Assembly: GCA_963921935.1 (NCBI GenBank)
Contig: OY998184.1
Coordinates: 33,365,256 to 33,429,255, forward strand
Length of the DNA stretch: 64,000 nt
Reading direction: 5' to 3'
Source: Galeruca laticollis
Taxonomy: Eukaryota > Arthropoda > Insecta > Coleoptera > Chrysomelidae
Every line of letters begins with the position of its first letter. The first letter of the stretch is position 1. The position numbers and the translations under genes were made by a program. This document shows positions 1-10,396 of this stretch, piece after piece. The notes beneath the pieces were generated by a model. The model had not been told where the DNA came from. It did not search any database and saw only the letters and a program-made list of their open reading frames with translations.

Positions 1-569
1 CTCAGACCTTTTCCTAAAGCTGCCCCAAGGAAAAATACAAAAAAGGTAGAAAGTGAAGATCAACTGCTATACTGACTGACACCCCTATGAAGGACGCACT
101 GGAACAAGAGAAGGCCGAAGCAAAAAGAAGCCAAGCATTGAGAGAAAATATAAAAAAGCACATAAAACAAAACAAAAAAATAAAGAGAACATAAAAACTG
201 AAAAAACAACTGCTGACGACTGGGATTCTGGAACTAACAGCGATAACGAAGACGTATATTAACCCTGATGATTTTGAAGAGTTGCAGAGAAATCCTAATA
301 AAGATGATTTTGTGTTGGTGAAATTGTTAGACAGTGAAAATACCCGCTCAAAGGGAAACTATTTTATTGTAAAAATTATTGGCCAAGGGGACGTTGACAA
401 GGGATGGGTCTTATTTTTGCGTAAAAGTGAAAAAGTTGGTGTATCCTTCATATTTCCTGTCATAGAGGACATATCTATCGTTCATTGCAATGACATTAAA
501 ATGATCCTACCACTACCTTCCTTTTCAGGGGGAACTAAAAGACTTCGAGGTGAATTTTTTTTAGGCTAA
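1..569 (+). pseudogene. pogo-like transposase, C-terminal fragment
   Basis: Only the C-terminal end of the protein is present. The first codons read RPFPKAAPRK, the basic linker usual after the DDE domain of insect pogo-like transposases. A second segment in another frame begins at DTPMKDALEQ (about 82). The last segment (282-569) has FVLVKLLD, VLFLRKSEKVG, FIFPVIEDIS and a GGTKRL ending, the small terminal domain of this family. At least one frameshift (about 78-84) and a stop near 190 break it, so it cannot encode an intact protein. The same terminal domain recurs in this window at 9310-9486 and, on the minus strand, near 17000, so the three copies are relatives. The DDE catalytic residues lie outside the window. 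Confidence 0.7.
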
Positions 570-633
570 ATATCGGTTAATGAAATAGTTTCTGTATAGT
601 TTTTCATTATTGTTTATCCTGTGCCAACCTACC

Positions 634-685
634 GTTTAGTCTGAGCCAACCAACCCCAAAAGAGGGGTAGGTTGGTTCACTAAAC
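634..685. repeat. Subterminal hairpin of pogo-like element 1
   Basis: Positions 634-657 and 664-685 form an imperfect inverted repeat (GTTTAGT...CCAACC against GGTTGG...ACTAAAC) around a 6-nt loop. Such subterminal palindromes often bind transposase; here that role is inference. The ORF-free stretch 570-862 contains nothing else I recognise. Confidence 0.55.
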
Positions 686-862
686 AATGGATTTAAACAA
701 TACTTAGGAAGTGTCCAATTTTGGTCACTTATGTTTCATATTCTTATACAATAAAGGTAAGACTTCAATAAATTATTTAAAAAAATTTGAAAAAAAACTT
801 CAAAAAATGTCAAAAAAATTAATTTTTTTCTAAAAAGTGTACCAACCATCCCCGGTCTCCCC

Positions 863-1245
863 TACCATACACTCCCGATTTTTTTTTGTAAAACTCCTAG
901 CCAACTCGGAGATAAAATTTGAATTTGCACATCCCTTTTTAAAAAACTGCAACTTTATAAGATTCAAAGCTACAGCTTTGAAATTACCAATGTACAAAGA
1001 CCAGCGATTAAAAATTTGTTTGTTTGTTTGTTGGAAATTTTTAGTTTGTACAGAATGGTGTTAAATAAATTTTATATTCCAAAAACTTGCATGGAAGTTT
1101 TTTCAAATGGGACACTTTGCATAAGTATTCATCAATGGATACTGAATTTTATCCCCTTAAACTTTGCTGTTTATTATACGTGCCGATCTTTCGTTGTAAG
1201 CTATTTATAAAAAACACATTTTTGATAAAAATCTAAGTAGCCTGT
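863..1245 (+). repeat. Left long terminal inverted repeat of a mariner-like element (outer part missing)
   Basis: This stretch matches, as reverse complement, the two-part right arm at 7070-7154 plus 9979-10320. Shared landmarks are the ACTCCC-A/G-ATTTTTT block near 870, TTGAATTTGCACAT near 920, CCAATGTACAAAGAC near 990, GGTGTTAAATAAATTTTA near 1060 and CTACTTAGATTTTTA near 1235. The outer ~85 bp, including the tip, would lie left of the pogo insertion and outside the window. Short ORFs here (837-1210) are not genes. Confidence 0.75.
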
Positions 1246-2099
1246 TCTCGGTTAATGAAATGTCTGATTGTTTATTGTTTCTATAGTGACAGTTCAGATT
1301 CATTTTTGCTGGTTTATTTTGTTTTTTAAGCTTTGTGCGTTAAGTAACAATGCTTTTTAGTACAAACGAATAAGTTGACTTGATTTTGATTTTAGGAGAA
1401 TCACAAAAACTGCGTATTAGCAAAAATAATTTATACTGCGCGGCGCGTTGCAGATGAAATAGTATATTACATTACGAGTGCAGAAAGTGACACTTTTCAC
1501 ATGAGTGGGAAATATTGTAGCACGAGGCGTAGGCGAGTGCGACAATCCCACGAGAGTGAAAAGTCACTTTCGCACAAGTAATGTACAATATTTTTCCTAC
1601 GACCACCCATTCTATTGAACAATATGTAAATATCAGATGGTGTATATTGAGTGACCTGACTAATCTTAAGTTTTATTTGTAACAGTATATGATTGAATAT
1701 TGTTTCTATAAAAAATACACATGTATTTACAATTACTTTTATAGTGGAATAAAGAAATAACGATAATTAATGTTTATTTGAAAAAATGACTAAAGTAAGT
1801 ACTTATTGATTTCGAATAGTTTCGTTGTGTAGACACGTTCTGTGGTGCTCTGTAAGATTAACAACTTTCTCTGGAATTAATGAGTACTCAATAGTATTTT
1901 ACACCTAGCTATGTAGAAAAAAATAACGAATTGAATGCAGTATAAATTGGTCGATTTAATCCATAGATTAAATTAAAACATAGCATTTAAACAGGAATAA
2001 AAATTTCTTATTTATTATAAATTTACTACTATTATCGCCGGAAACACAAAAACTGGTATTCTGATATTGTTGAACTCACCGTTAACAGTACATGGGTTT
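1246..2099. other. Non-coding stretch between mariner left arm and LINE
   Basis: No credible coding region. It contains the palindromic block at 1473-1583 and one copy (1592-1606) of a 15-bp sequence that returns inverted at 6360-6374. The 3' part (about 1610-2099) is A+T-rich and may be the LINE 5' untranslated region, but I could not locate the LINE start. Confidence 0.4.
1473..1583. repeat. Palindromic block (MITE-like hairpin)
   Basis: The two ends are imperfect inverted copies: CATTACGAGTGCAGAAAGTG...TTTTCAC on the left and GTGAAAAGTCACTTTCGCAC...GTAATG on the right. The centre is GC-rich for this window (GCACGAGGCGTAGGCGAGTGCG) and again has dyad symmetry. The form suits a short foldback element or the end of a larger inverted-repeat transposon. 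No coding content. Confidence 0.5.
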
Positions 2100-2116
2100 G
2101 AGTTTATTTTAAGGTC

Positions 2117-2842
2117 ATGCCAGACCAAATAAGTAACGAAGCAATATTTCATATGTTTAAAAAGTTAACAAACCAGATCGACGTGCTAGCAGGAGAATTA
2201 AAAGCTTTAAAGTCCACTCTAGAAGATAAAGTGCAGATTTTAAATAAAGCTTATGCGGAGTTAAAAGAAGATAATGAAAGGCTTAAAGAAAGATTGATAA
2301 TAAATGAAAGGAGAAATGAAAAGTACAATTTAGTAATCTACAACCTAGAAGGTGGTGATGTGTATTCTGCTGTTCTAAATTTATTTAATCAAAAACTACA
2401 AGTTACCTGCAATTATTGTGACTTTCGAGACATATTTAGATTTAACTATGGCAGTCAGGTCAGTAAACATAAACATATTCTATTGGAATGCGTTAACAAC
2501 AGGCTCAGGACTGGAATTTTAAAGCAGGCTAAGCGACTAAAGGGCACCGGTATATACATTTCTCCAGACTATCCAGTAGAAGATTATCAGAAGAAAAAAG
2601 CCCTTTTTCATTATCAGAAACTGGCTCGTCGCACGGGTCAAAGGGCATTCATAAAAGGAAATTCTCTTATTGTTGATGATATTGCATACAGTATAGAAGA
2701 GGTGCATACAATCTCAATTGGTAATAAAACTGAAAATCCCCCCGCTTTAATACGCAGCAATAGTATTTCATCAACTGGCAGCAATTCTCTCAAAAGAAAT
2801 CGCGAAAACGAAGATAACGGGAAGCCACCTAAAAAACTATGA
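2117..2842 (+). CDS. LINE ORF1 protein (coiled coil plus RNA-binding type fold)
   Basis: An uninterrupted 241-codon frame. Residues ~10-75 form a charged heptad-type coiled coil (LKALKSTLEDKVQ, LKEDNERLKERL). Next comes the ERRNEKYNLVIYNLEG segment that starts the RRM-like domain in ORF1 proteins of insect LINEs, then LECVNNRLRTGILKQAKRLKGTGIYISPDYP (given here as a region, residues ~123-153) and a basic C-terminus (KRNRENEDNGKPPKKL). ORF1 proteins bind the element's RNA and help target-primed reverse transcription. The start is the first ATG of the open frame. It lies 243 nt upstream of the first ORF2 segment. This frame is intact although ORF2 is not, so the copy may be fairly young or the loss of ORF2 recent. 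Confidence 0.7.
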   Translation: MPDQISNEAIFHMFKKLTNQIDVLAGELKALKSTLEDKVQILNKAYAELKEDNERLKERLIINERRNEKYNLVIYNLEGGDVYSAVLNLFNQKLQVTCNYCDFRDIFRFNYGSQVSKHKHILLECVNNRLRTGILKQAKRLKGTGIYISPDYPVEDYQKKKALFHYQKLARRTGQRAFIKGNSLIVDDIAYSIEEVHTISIGNKTENPPALIRSNSISSTGSNSLKRNRENEDNGKPPKKL

Positions 2843-3084
2843 TTGATACAGACTTACGAACAAAAACAATTAATGTAGTAGTTTTTTAATTTTATAGTAT
2901 TTACAATTTAAGTTTTCACTTTTGAAAATCTGGCTCCTAGACTAATTGTAATATTGTATGAAAAGGTACCTATGTAAACTACTTAACTACTTGAGCTGAT
3001 CTTAGTTTATACTTATTGTTTTGAATTCTCTCTTTTTCTTCTGTAGCTACTTACAATTAACATCATCAAACAGGTTTTGTAGTT

Positions 3085-5735
3085 TTGTATCAATCAATTT
3101 GTGCTGAAACTATGATTGTTTCTGTGGGACACATTAATATTGAGTCCTTGCTACCTAAACTTGCTGATGTTGAGCAACTTATGAATCTTAATGACTTTGC
3201 TATATTTGCAGTTTCTAAAACTTGGCTCACTCCTAAAATTCGTGATGGAATACTAAATATTAACGGTTACAACATTATTCGAAATGATAGATTAAGTAAG
3301 AGAGGAGGAGGGGTAGCAATTTATCTTAAAAATACTTTATCATATAAAGTTATAATCTCCGAACAAGATACATTTTGTGAACATCTTTGGGTTGAAATTA
3401 AAATGGGTAATAAAAAATATATTGTTGGTGTTTTGTATAGGCCAACAAACTCTAATAATGACAGTTTTTTAGATAAGTTCGAAAACACTTTAATTACACT
3501 AAATGCAGAATATACATTATATGTCTTGGAGATTTCAACATAGATCTTTATAACTTACAATCAACTTTGGCTCGCAATTTAATTGCTATCTATGAATCAT
3601 TTAATCTGATTTAAAATATATCAGATCCCACACATATAACATGAACTTCAATGACCTTAATTGATCATCTTCGAAGTTAAGCATTCTGAAGTGTTTGATA
3701 CTCAATTGGTCAGACATTTTTTAATTTTCTGCACATTTAAACTTTCTGGAAGTATGCCTTCCTCAAAAACAGTCACATTTCGTGATTTTGATAGAATTAA
3801 TTTAATAGAGTTTCAGTCTGACGTAAAATCAGTGAACTGGTCGTCTCTATTTCAATTTGAATCTATTGACGATAAAATTCTTTTCTTAAATCATAATATC
3901 TTATCACTAGTTAACAAACATGCGCCGATAAAAACAAAAATTCTTAAACTTAACAAATCGAAGCAACCGTGGATAACAGAAAACATTCAGTTAATGCAAA
4001 ATTTACGGGACAAAGCTTTGACCAGATTCAGAAAATCAAAAAATCCTTCCCATTGGTGCTATTACAAACAGTTGCGCAACTTAACTTCAGCTAGCATTAA
4101 AAGAGAGAAGAAGGCATATTTGGAATTCAAACTCTCGAATTGTACTGTCAAATAAAAGTGGAATGAGATGAATAAAATAAAGGTTACTCAAAAGAAAAAT
4201 ATGGTTCTTCCTGCTTCCTTGAAAAAAGCAAATGAATATAACAATTTTTTTATAAATGAAACAAAAGACATCCGTATTACTGCAATATTACAATAATAAT
4301 ATCACTGATATTGTGGATAAACAATTCAGATTTAATCACACCAGAGAAAATGAGATTCTTAACATTATTAAAAACATTAAATCCAAGGCTTACGGTGTAG
4401 ATGACCTAAATATTCAAATTATATTACTTTATTGCCCATCGATATGTCCCTTTCTTGTTCATATCTTTAATAAATGTATAGACAACTGCTACTTTCCTAA
4501 TACCTGTAAAAGAGCGTATGTGATACAATTACCCAAGATATCTAATCCCACCGAATGTTGTCATTTAAGAAGCATTAGTATTCTTCCTACATTTTCCAAA
4601 ATATTGGGAAAAATATTAGAAAAACAAATCTGGACTCATCTTAACACTTCAAATTTACTGCCATTAAATTAATCTGGCTTTAGAAGTGGCTACAGCGGCG
4701 CCACGGCACTGACAGCTGTTACTGATGATATTGTTGGCTCTCTGGATAGTAATAAGCTTTGCGTTTTAATACTGCTCGATTATTCACGTGCATTTGACAA
4801 TCTAAACCATCACATTTTGATTGCAATGTTACATTACCTAGGATTTAACGTTTCAGCTATTGAATTAATGAAGTCCTTTCTTTCAGACAGAGAACAATTC
4901 GTAAAAATTTATCAAGATGTATCAACTTGTCTCAAGGAAGTATCTTAGGCCCTCTACTGTACACTTTATACACTTCTAATTTCCACAAGTATTTAACTTA
5001 TTGCAATTACCATTTCTACGCCGATGATTCCCAATATCAACATTCTTTTACCTTATCTGAAATTACTTTGGCAATGGGAAGAATCAATGAAGATTTATCA
5101 AAAATTGTTCCTTTATTCGAAAAACATATGTAAAAATTAATACCAAAAAATCATGTGCAATATTGTTTGGCCATGAAACACACAGACTACAGGCGATGCA
5201 ACAACTGCATATCTTTATTGGTAACGAAATGCTGTGTTGTAGCGATCAGTGTAAAAATTTAGTTGTAATTTTTGACCACAAACTCCATTTCGACAAACAT
5301 GTTTCTGAAAAAATTAAAAAAGCGTATGCTTCACTTAAACTATTTTATCCTCATCGCTCAGAAATCAATATCAAAACTAAAAAAATGTTAACAGATTCAC
5401 TGGTCTTATCCCACTTTACTCATTGCGATAGTGTATATGGACCTTTTCTCAGAAAATCTGACTGCTATCGTATTCAGAAAGTTCAAAATTCATGTTTGCG
5501 CTTAATATATGGAATCAGACGAAGAAACATAATAAGCTACAAGCTGAAAGAAATTGGCTGGCTTAGTATGTTTAATCGACGGAAGTTGCATGCCTACTGC
5601 CTCTTTTACCAAATGTTGAAATCCAAAAGCCCATCATATTTATGTAAGAAAGTAAAATTTAGGACAGATGTTCACAATTTAAATCTAAGATCAAAGAATA
5701 AAATTACTATCCCTCGTCATAAAAAAACTATTTAA
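3085..5735 (+). pseudogene. LINE ORF2: endonuclease and reverse transcriptase, several breaks
   Basis: Pieces in several frames together cover a LINE polyprotein. 3121-3540: endonuclease start with GHINIESLLPKL, SKTWLTP, RGGGVAIYLKN and VGVLYRPTN. 3661-4155: linker with KHAPIKTKIL and PWITENIQ. 4256-4672: reverse transcriptase start. 4680-5130: the RT core with FRSGYSGATAL, LLDYSRAFDNLNH, SQGSILGPLLY and the catalytic FYADDS near 5014-5030. 5163-5735: thumb and C-terminus with CLRLIYGIRRRN. Stops or shifts occur near 3541, 3615-3660, 4156-4256, 4671, about 4920 and 5133. The YADD and first Asp motifs remain but the frame is too broken to be active. There is no RNase H domain, which fits CR1/Jockey rather than the I group. 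Confidence 0.75.
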
Positions 5736-6160
5736 GTCTTCCTTCTCTTATCAAATTGCCTCAGCTGGTGCTCTTATGGATGTGCCTAGGTTCTCGCTGT
5801 CACTGGCAGCATTTAGGAATAAACTGCGTAAGGAATTGTTTTATCATCAGTAAGTTAAATTTCATTTTAGTTAAGGAGCTTGTTTCAGCACGCCAATTGA
5901 TTTTAATATAACAATGTTATGCTAATGTCAGGTGATTGAATTTTTACATTGTTCAGAACCTTACTATTAATTATTAATCTTAGGTAACTTTTGGTTCGGT
6001 TGTTTTTTTAGTTTTCTTTCTTGAGGTTGGTGAGGAAGAATTGGTCAATAGACCTATCACCTTACCTTTTGTTTACCATTTTTTTTTCTCATTAATTGTA
6101 TTACTGAGTTGTACTTTGTTACTTGGTGAACAATAAAGAATTTATTATTTATTATTATTA
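5736..6160 (+). other. LINE 3' untranslated region
   Basis: After the last ORF2 segment there is a short further in-phase stretch (to about 5850: SLAAFRNKLRKELF-like), then non-coding sequence ending in AATAAAG and a TTATTA tract. The open stretch to 5850 is probably the extreme C-terminus of ORF2 after a frameshift at 5735. Confidence 0.5.
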
Positions 6161-6197
6161 GAATATTTATTGCTTAGCCAAGTTTCATCAATGTCCG

Positions 6198-6276
6198 TCC
6201 TCGATGCTCAGTCACTTTTAACAAAAGCTGATCCTCGATGCCCAACCACTTTTAACAAAAGTTCATCCTCGATGCC
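6198..6276. repeat. 34-bp minisatellite, 2.3 copies
   Basis: The unit starting TCCTCGATGC begins at 6198, 6232 and 6266, exactly 34 bp apart. The first two copies are complete and differ at a few positions. The third stops after ~11 bp. No function is evident. Confidence 0.8.
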
Positions 6277-6375
6277 CTATCTGGTATTTTGTCTTTAATG
6301 AACATTTTGACATAAGAGCTCGGGAAAGTAGGTACTTTGCCGAGCAATTAAGCAATTATGTGGTCGTAGGAAAAG

Positions 6376-6975
6376 AGTTTTGAAAAATTGCTAGCAAGAT
6401 TCAGGATTTTTCGAAACAGTATTATTTTCCGGTGAAGCTTCATTTCATAAGAATAGATTCGTTAACAGGTCGGCAATATGCATAATTATACCAATGAAAA
6501 TCCCCACACCATCAGAGAAACACAGAGCTAAGATCGATGGAGTGTAAATGTTTGGGGAGGTATAATTGGAAAACATGTAATTGGGCCGCATTTTTTCGAA
6601 GGCAATTTAAATGGCCTCATGTATCTAGATGTTCCCCTTACCGTAAGACAATTATTGTGGTACCAACATGAGGTAGCAGGAGCGCATTATTTACATGAGG
6701 TAGCATATGAATTACATCAACAGTTTCCCAATAGATCGATCGGTACAAATGGTCAAAAAAATGGCCAGCTCAATCACTGGACTTAACCAAACCTGATTTG
6801 TTAAAGTGGGTTTATATTAAGAATTTTGTTTATCAAACGCCAGCTACAACACCTGAAGATACGAAGGAGCGAATAGTACAAGCATTCACATCTATTAACG
6901 AACGAGTGAATTTATGTATAAGAGAAAATGGCAGACATTTCAAGCACCTTTTATGGAATAGAACTGGATAATTTT
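6376..6975 (+). pseudogene. Mariner-like transposase remnant (C-terminal two-thirds)
   Basis: Translation in shifting frames gives VLFSGEASFHKNRFVNR (about 6418-6470), GKHVIGPHFFEGNLNG (about 6570-6615) and, near the end, VYIKNFVYQTPATTPEDTKERIVQAF (about 6810-6890). These are the DDE-domain landmarks of a Tc1/mariner family common in insects, which reads FSDEATF, GPFFFEGNLNG and VYKTPPNT in most copies. The first catalytic Asp of FSDE is Gly here (FSGE), so the copy is dead even apart from frameshifts. The helix-turn-helix N-terminus is missing. Two related remnants lie at 55700-56510 and 57700-62330. It sits just inside the right long inverted repeat. Confidence 0.7.
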
Positions 6976-7063
6976 TAAATAAATAAGAATTGTTATTAAT
7001 AATAGCCTTTTATTGAAAGCATGTAAAATTGGTATATTTAAAACAAAAAAATTATTTACTTTT

Positions 7064-7154
7064 GATCTAAAGCGAAAACAGCCTACTTAGATTTTTACCA
7101 AAAATGAATTATTTGTTTTCAAATAACTTTTAAACAATGAAAAAAAGGTAGGTG
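7064..7154 (-). repeat. Mariner-like right inverted repeat, inner part
   Basis: CTACTTAGATTTTTACC at 7084-7100 and the following ~55 bp match the reverse complement of 1190-1245. The repeat stops at 7154, where pogo-like element 2 begins, and resumes at 9979. Confidence 0.7.
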
Positions 7155-7178
7155 CCGTAATTTGGGGTAACTTGAGAC
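7155..7178 (+). repeat. Left terminal inverted repeat of pogo-like element 2
   Basis: 24 bp, identical to the reverse complement of 9955-9978. Confidence 0.9.
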
Positions 7179-7650
7179 GGTGGGGTTACTTGAGAAAATT
7201 TGCAGACACCATTATTTTTCGGAATGTTGGCAACCCTGTTGACATGGGTGGTGTTCTTTCGTTCCCAAGAGGTGTGGAACGTGATGTTATCAACCGTTAA
7301 TAATAGAATTCTTTTATACTATCTAAGGTAAGTTCATCAGTTTTCACTAAACTTCAACTTTTAATATGTCAAATTTCATATATTACATAACTTATATTAT
7401 AATCTTATGACTAATATCTGAAAACAAGTAAATTTTGTAGAGAAGCTAACCTCTAATATTAATTGTGGTATATCATAAATTTCATTGCGGCGTTGCCAAG
7501 TTTATGGTTCTACAAAATATAAATTCACAACCCGACCTTAATTGCGTAACTTGAGACAACTGTCTCGAGTTACTCCACCACATATTATGTACTATGAAAT
7601 CTTGGTACCAACCTACCTTCTAATCAGACTTCCATTGTTTCAGGTCAGTA

Positions 7651-9486
7651 ATGGTTCGAACCCAAAAAAAAGTTTTGTGGTCTCGTAAATACCGAAATTT
7701 CTCGAATGAGCAGCTGATTAAAGCAGTGGAAGCTGTCAGGTCTGGACTTTCTTTGAGAAAAGCGGAAGAACAGTTTAGTATACCACGATGTTCTATCAAT
7801 AGAGCAATAAAAGGGGAAAATACAGGGAAGTTCGGCAGACCATTTGTTTTGCATGAAGTTGACCAGAATGCATTAGTGATGTGTCTATGTTCAACAGGGG
7901 ATTGGGGCTTCCCCCTCACACTATACGACATTAGACTCATTGTTAAAGCCTCCCTTGACCGTTCTGGAAAAAATGAATCTAGATTCAAAAACAACATGCC
8001 AGGTCCAGATTTTGTCATGTCTTTCTTGAAGCTTCACCAGAACACATTAAGTAATAAAAGGTGCCAGAACATAAAGAGAGCTCTAGCCAAAGTCGGCCAT
8101 AACGCCGTAAATCTGTACTTTGATGAGTTGAAACAGTCAATGGAAGGAGTTCTACCTCATTCTGTCATCAATTATGACGAAACAAATATTACAGACGACC
8201 CTGGCCGTGAAATGGTTGTTGTTAGAAGAGGGTGCCAACATCCTGAAAGGATTATTGACTCCTCAAAGTCGAGCACTTCTGTGATGTTTGCTGCTGCCGA
8301 GGACGGGACACTTCTCACCCCATATGTGACATATAAAGCTGAGAATCTTTATAATACCTGGACCGAACATGGCCCTGAGGGGACAGTTCATAATAAGAGT
8401 GAGAGTGAATGGATTACTTTGGAGATATATGAAGACAGGTTTCGGAAAATTGCTATGCCCTATTTCTGGAAGCAAGATAAAGAGGGGAAGAAAGTTATGA
8501 TTGGGGATAATTTTGCGAGTCATATATCCCCATATATAATAGAAGAATGTAAAAAAAACATTATCTTCATTCTACTTCCTCCACACAGCACTGGACTCAC
8601 TTAGCCGCTAGATGTAGCATTTTTACGTCCACTTAAAATTAAGTGGCGTGAAACTTTAGAGTTATGGAAAACAAAAAATCGTGGAACTATTCCAAAAGAT
8701 ACATTTCCTCGTTTGTTAAAAAAATGTAAGGAGGAAATAGGAAAGGAAAGAATTTCAAAAAACGTCATGAGTGAATGATTTAAAGGAGCAGGATTAATTC
8801 CACTAAATCGAGAAGAGGTATTTAAGAGACTTCCAGGTAAAAAGGCAGTAGAAGAAGGCAAAGAAAATGACAATATCGCCTGGGTGTCTACATTTCGAAA
8901 ATATTTGGAACAATGTACAAGGAAAGAAACAGATGGTTTAAGAAAATAGACAAAAAAGAAATTAAATGTTCCCGCTGGTAGAGGAATCTGTAAATAGGAT
9001 ATCATTACATTGGAAGTCAACCCAAAGCAAGAAAAAAAGAAAAGGAAACCATTAGTGGAAGATCAAAGTGTCATAAATAAAGAAAAACTAACTAAGAAGA
9101 CGCAGAAGACATGTGAAGTACTTGAGTCCAGTGAAAGTGACGAAGACAGTTGCAATAATGAGGTTGTTCTTGAAGACAGTTCAGATGATGACTGGGATCC
9201 ATTTCGAGCAAAACAGATTATGAATATTGAAGACCATATTGAAGACAATATTGACGATAATATTGAAGACAATAACCAAGAGAGTATTTACTCTCATCCT
9301 ACTCTGCAGCTAATAAATAAACAAGTTGGAAGTTTTGTTATAGGTCGGTATGATTCAAATTTTTATACTGGGGTCATTGAGAAGCTTGACGATAAAGGCT
9401 CAACAATAAGTGCAATGACTAAAATAATACGAGAAAACTGGAAATGGCCTGAACATAAAGATGATATTGTTGGCAGGATATTGTAG
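7651..9486 (+). pseudogene. pogo-like transposase, one frame with four stop codons
   Basis: The ATG at 7651 opens a frame that runs to 9486 without any indel (612 codons). It is cut by stops at 8602-8604 (TAG), 8776-8778 (TGA), 8947-8949 (TAG) and 8995-8997 (TAG). Residues ~10-55 form a Psq-type helix-turn-helix (EQLIKAVEAVRSGLSLRKAE). A DDE_1 domain follows: first Asp in INYDETNI (about residue 174), second in MIGDNFASH (about 289), and the third region LPPHSTGLT then PLD right after the first stop. An acidic linker (ESDEDS, DDDWDPF) precedes the small terminal domain VGSFVIGRYDSNFYTG. All three catalytic Asp codons survive, so only point mutations inactivate it. It would cut and paste the element between the 24-bp repeats. 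Confidence 0.85.
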
Positions 9487-9954
9487 GTGGCATTAATCCT
9501 CCTACAGCGCTAAATAAACGAGGTATTTTTTCAATACCCGAAATGAAAGCAATTTACTAAAGCTAAATTACTATAATCAATCATTATTCAATACATTTTT
9601 GAAGTTCTTTGTGTTTTAATTGACCCCAAAAATATTATCATCGACCCCAAAAATATTTTCATTATCTCTCACGTTAACATAACACTGTCTATTTATATTT
9701 CCATTGTTCCAAGTAATCCCAACAACGCATAATTTGAGCCGTTCATTGATTTTATATAGCTGCCTTAACTTACCCCATTCTAGTGGGTAACTTGAGACAC
9801 ACTTAAAAAAAATTTAAGAAAATACTTATGACAAAATACAATGAAATATTCTATTTACATATCATTGTTACCTATATGACTAATGTTTTTAAATAGTTTT
9901 CAACATACCGTTATTCTAGGTATGTCGTAAACTTCACTTTAAAGTTAAAAAGTG

Positions 9955-9978
9955 TCTCAAGTTACCCCAAATTACGGT
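9955..9978 (-). repeat. Right terminal inverted repeat of pogo-like element 2
   Basis: 24 bp, exact inverted copy of 7155-7178. TA follows at 9979-9980. Confidence 0.9.
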
Positions 9979-10396
9979 AAGTATAGTAAATAGCAAAGTT
10001 AAAAAATATAAAATTCAGTATCCATTGACGAATACTTACATTTGAAAAAATTTCTATGACAGTTTTTGAATTGTAAAATTTATTTAACACCATCCTGTAC
10101 AAAATAAAAATTTCAAACTGAGTCGAAACAAATCTTCAAACCTTTGTCTTTGTACATTGGTTATTTTAAAGGTTTAGCATTAAATCTTATAAAGTTGCGG
10201 TTATTTATAGAGGAATGTGCAAATTCAAATTTTTTGGGAAAAAGGTCGTTTTCTCCGAGCTGTGTGGGAGTTTTACAACAAAAAATTGGGAGTTTATAGT
10301 ACTAACTATTTCGGTTCTAAAAATTAAAAAAAGAATATAGCATTCCATTTGAAAAAATTTAGCCATTTGCCTAGTTTACTAATGGTCCACCCTGTA
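9979..10396 (-). repeat. Mariner-like right inverted repeat, outer part with tip
   Basis: Continues the repeat broken at 7154 and pairs with 863-1185 on the left. The outer tip, read on the minus strand from about 10396, is TACAGGGTGGACC, a typical Tc1/mariner terminus, with TA flanking. Together with 7064-7154 the arm is about 490-510 bp, much longer than the ~30 bp of classic mariners. The short open frames in it are not genes. Confidence 0.75.

Larger units (their letters stand above)
1..862 (+). mobile_element. pogo-like DNA transposon 1, right-hand part
   Basis: This is the 3' part of a pogo/Tigger-type Tc1-mariner superfamily element whose left part lies before the window. It carries the transposase C-terminus (1-569) and a terminal region in which a GGTTGG-rich motif recurs: at 621-633, 645-675 and 840-862. 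The right tip appears to be 842-862, followed by TA at 863-864. The sequence resuming at 863 matches, in reverse complement, the right terminal repeat of the mariner-like element near 10310. That fixes the boundary and shows this element inserted into the mariner's left arm. Pogo elements insert at TA, which fits. The boundary is inferred from the homology break; the left tip cannot be seen. Confidence 0.72.
2100..6160 (+). mobile_element. CR1/Jockey-type LINE, two ORFs, degraded
   Basis: A non-LTR retrotransposon in sense orientation: ORF1 (2117-2842), then a broken ORF2 with apurinic endonuclease and reverse transcriptase pieces (3085-5735), then a 3' untranslated region. The 3' end has AATAAAG at about 6131 and a short TTATTA-type repeat at 6139-6159, as in LINEs of the CR1/Jockey group. 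It lies between the left arm and the transposase of the mariner-like element, so it probably inserted there. I did not find a clear target-site duplication. Clade placement is by general domain order only. Confidence 0.7.
7155..9978 (+). mobile_element. pogo-like DNA transposon 2, complete with termini
   Basis: A 2.8-kb element whose ends are perfect 24-bp inverted repeats, 7155-7178 (CCGTAATTTGGGG...) and 9955-9978. The right end is followed by TA; the left is preceded by TG, which I read as a mutated TA target duplication. Internal GGGGTAACTTGAGAC-type motifs recur near both ends (7180-7195, 7545-7575, 9775-9800). It carries one transposase gene (7651-9486). It is inserted in the right long inverted repeat of the mariner-like element, splitting it at 7154/9979. 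The stretches 7196-7650 and 9487-9954 hold no other gene. Confidence 0.85.

Noticed and set aside
837..1210. Open frames of 75 and 64 codons on the plus strand
   Set aside because: They lie in the left terminal repeat of the mariner-like element and have no family motif.
9063..9272. Ser-rich minus-strand frame of 69 codons
   Set aside because: It is the shadow of the acidic linker of the pogo transposase on the other strand.
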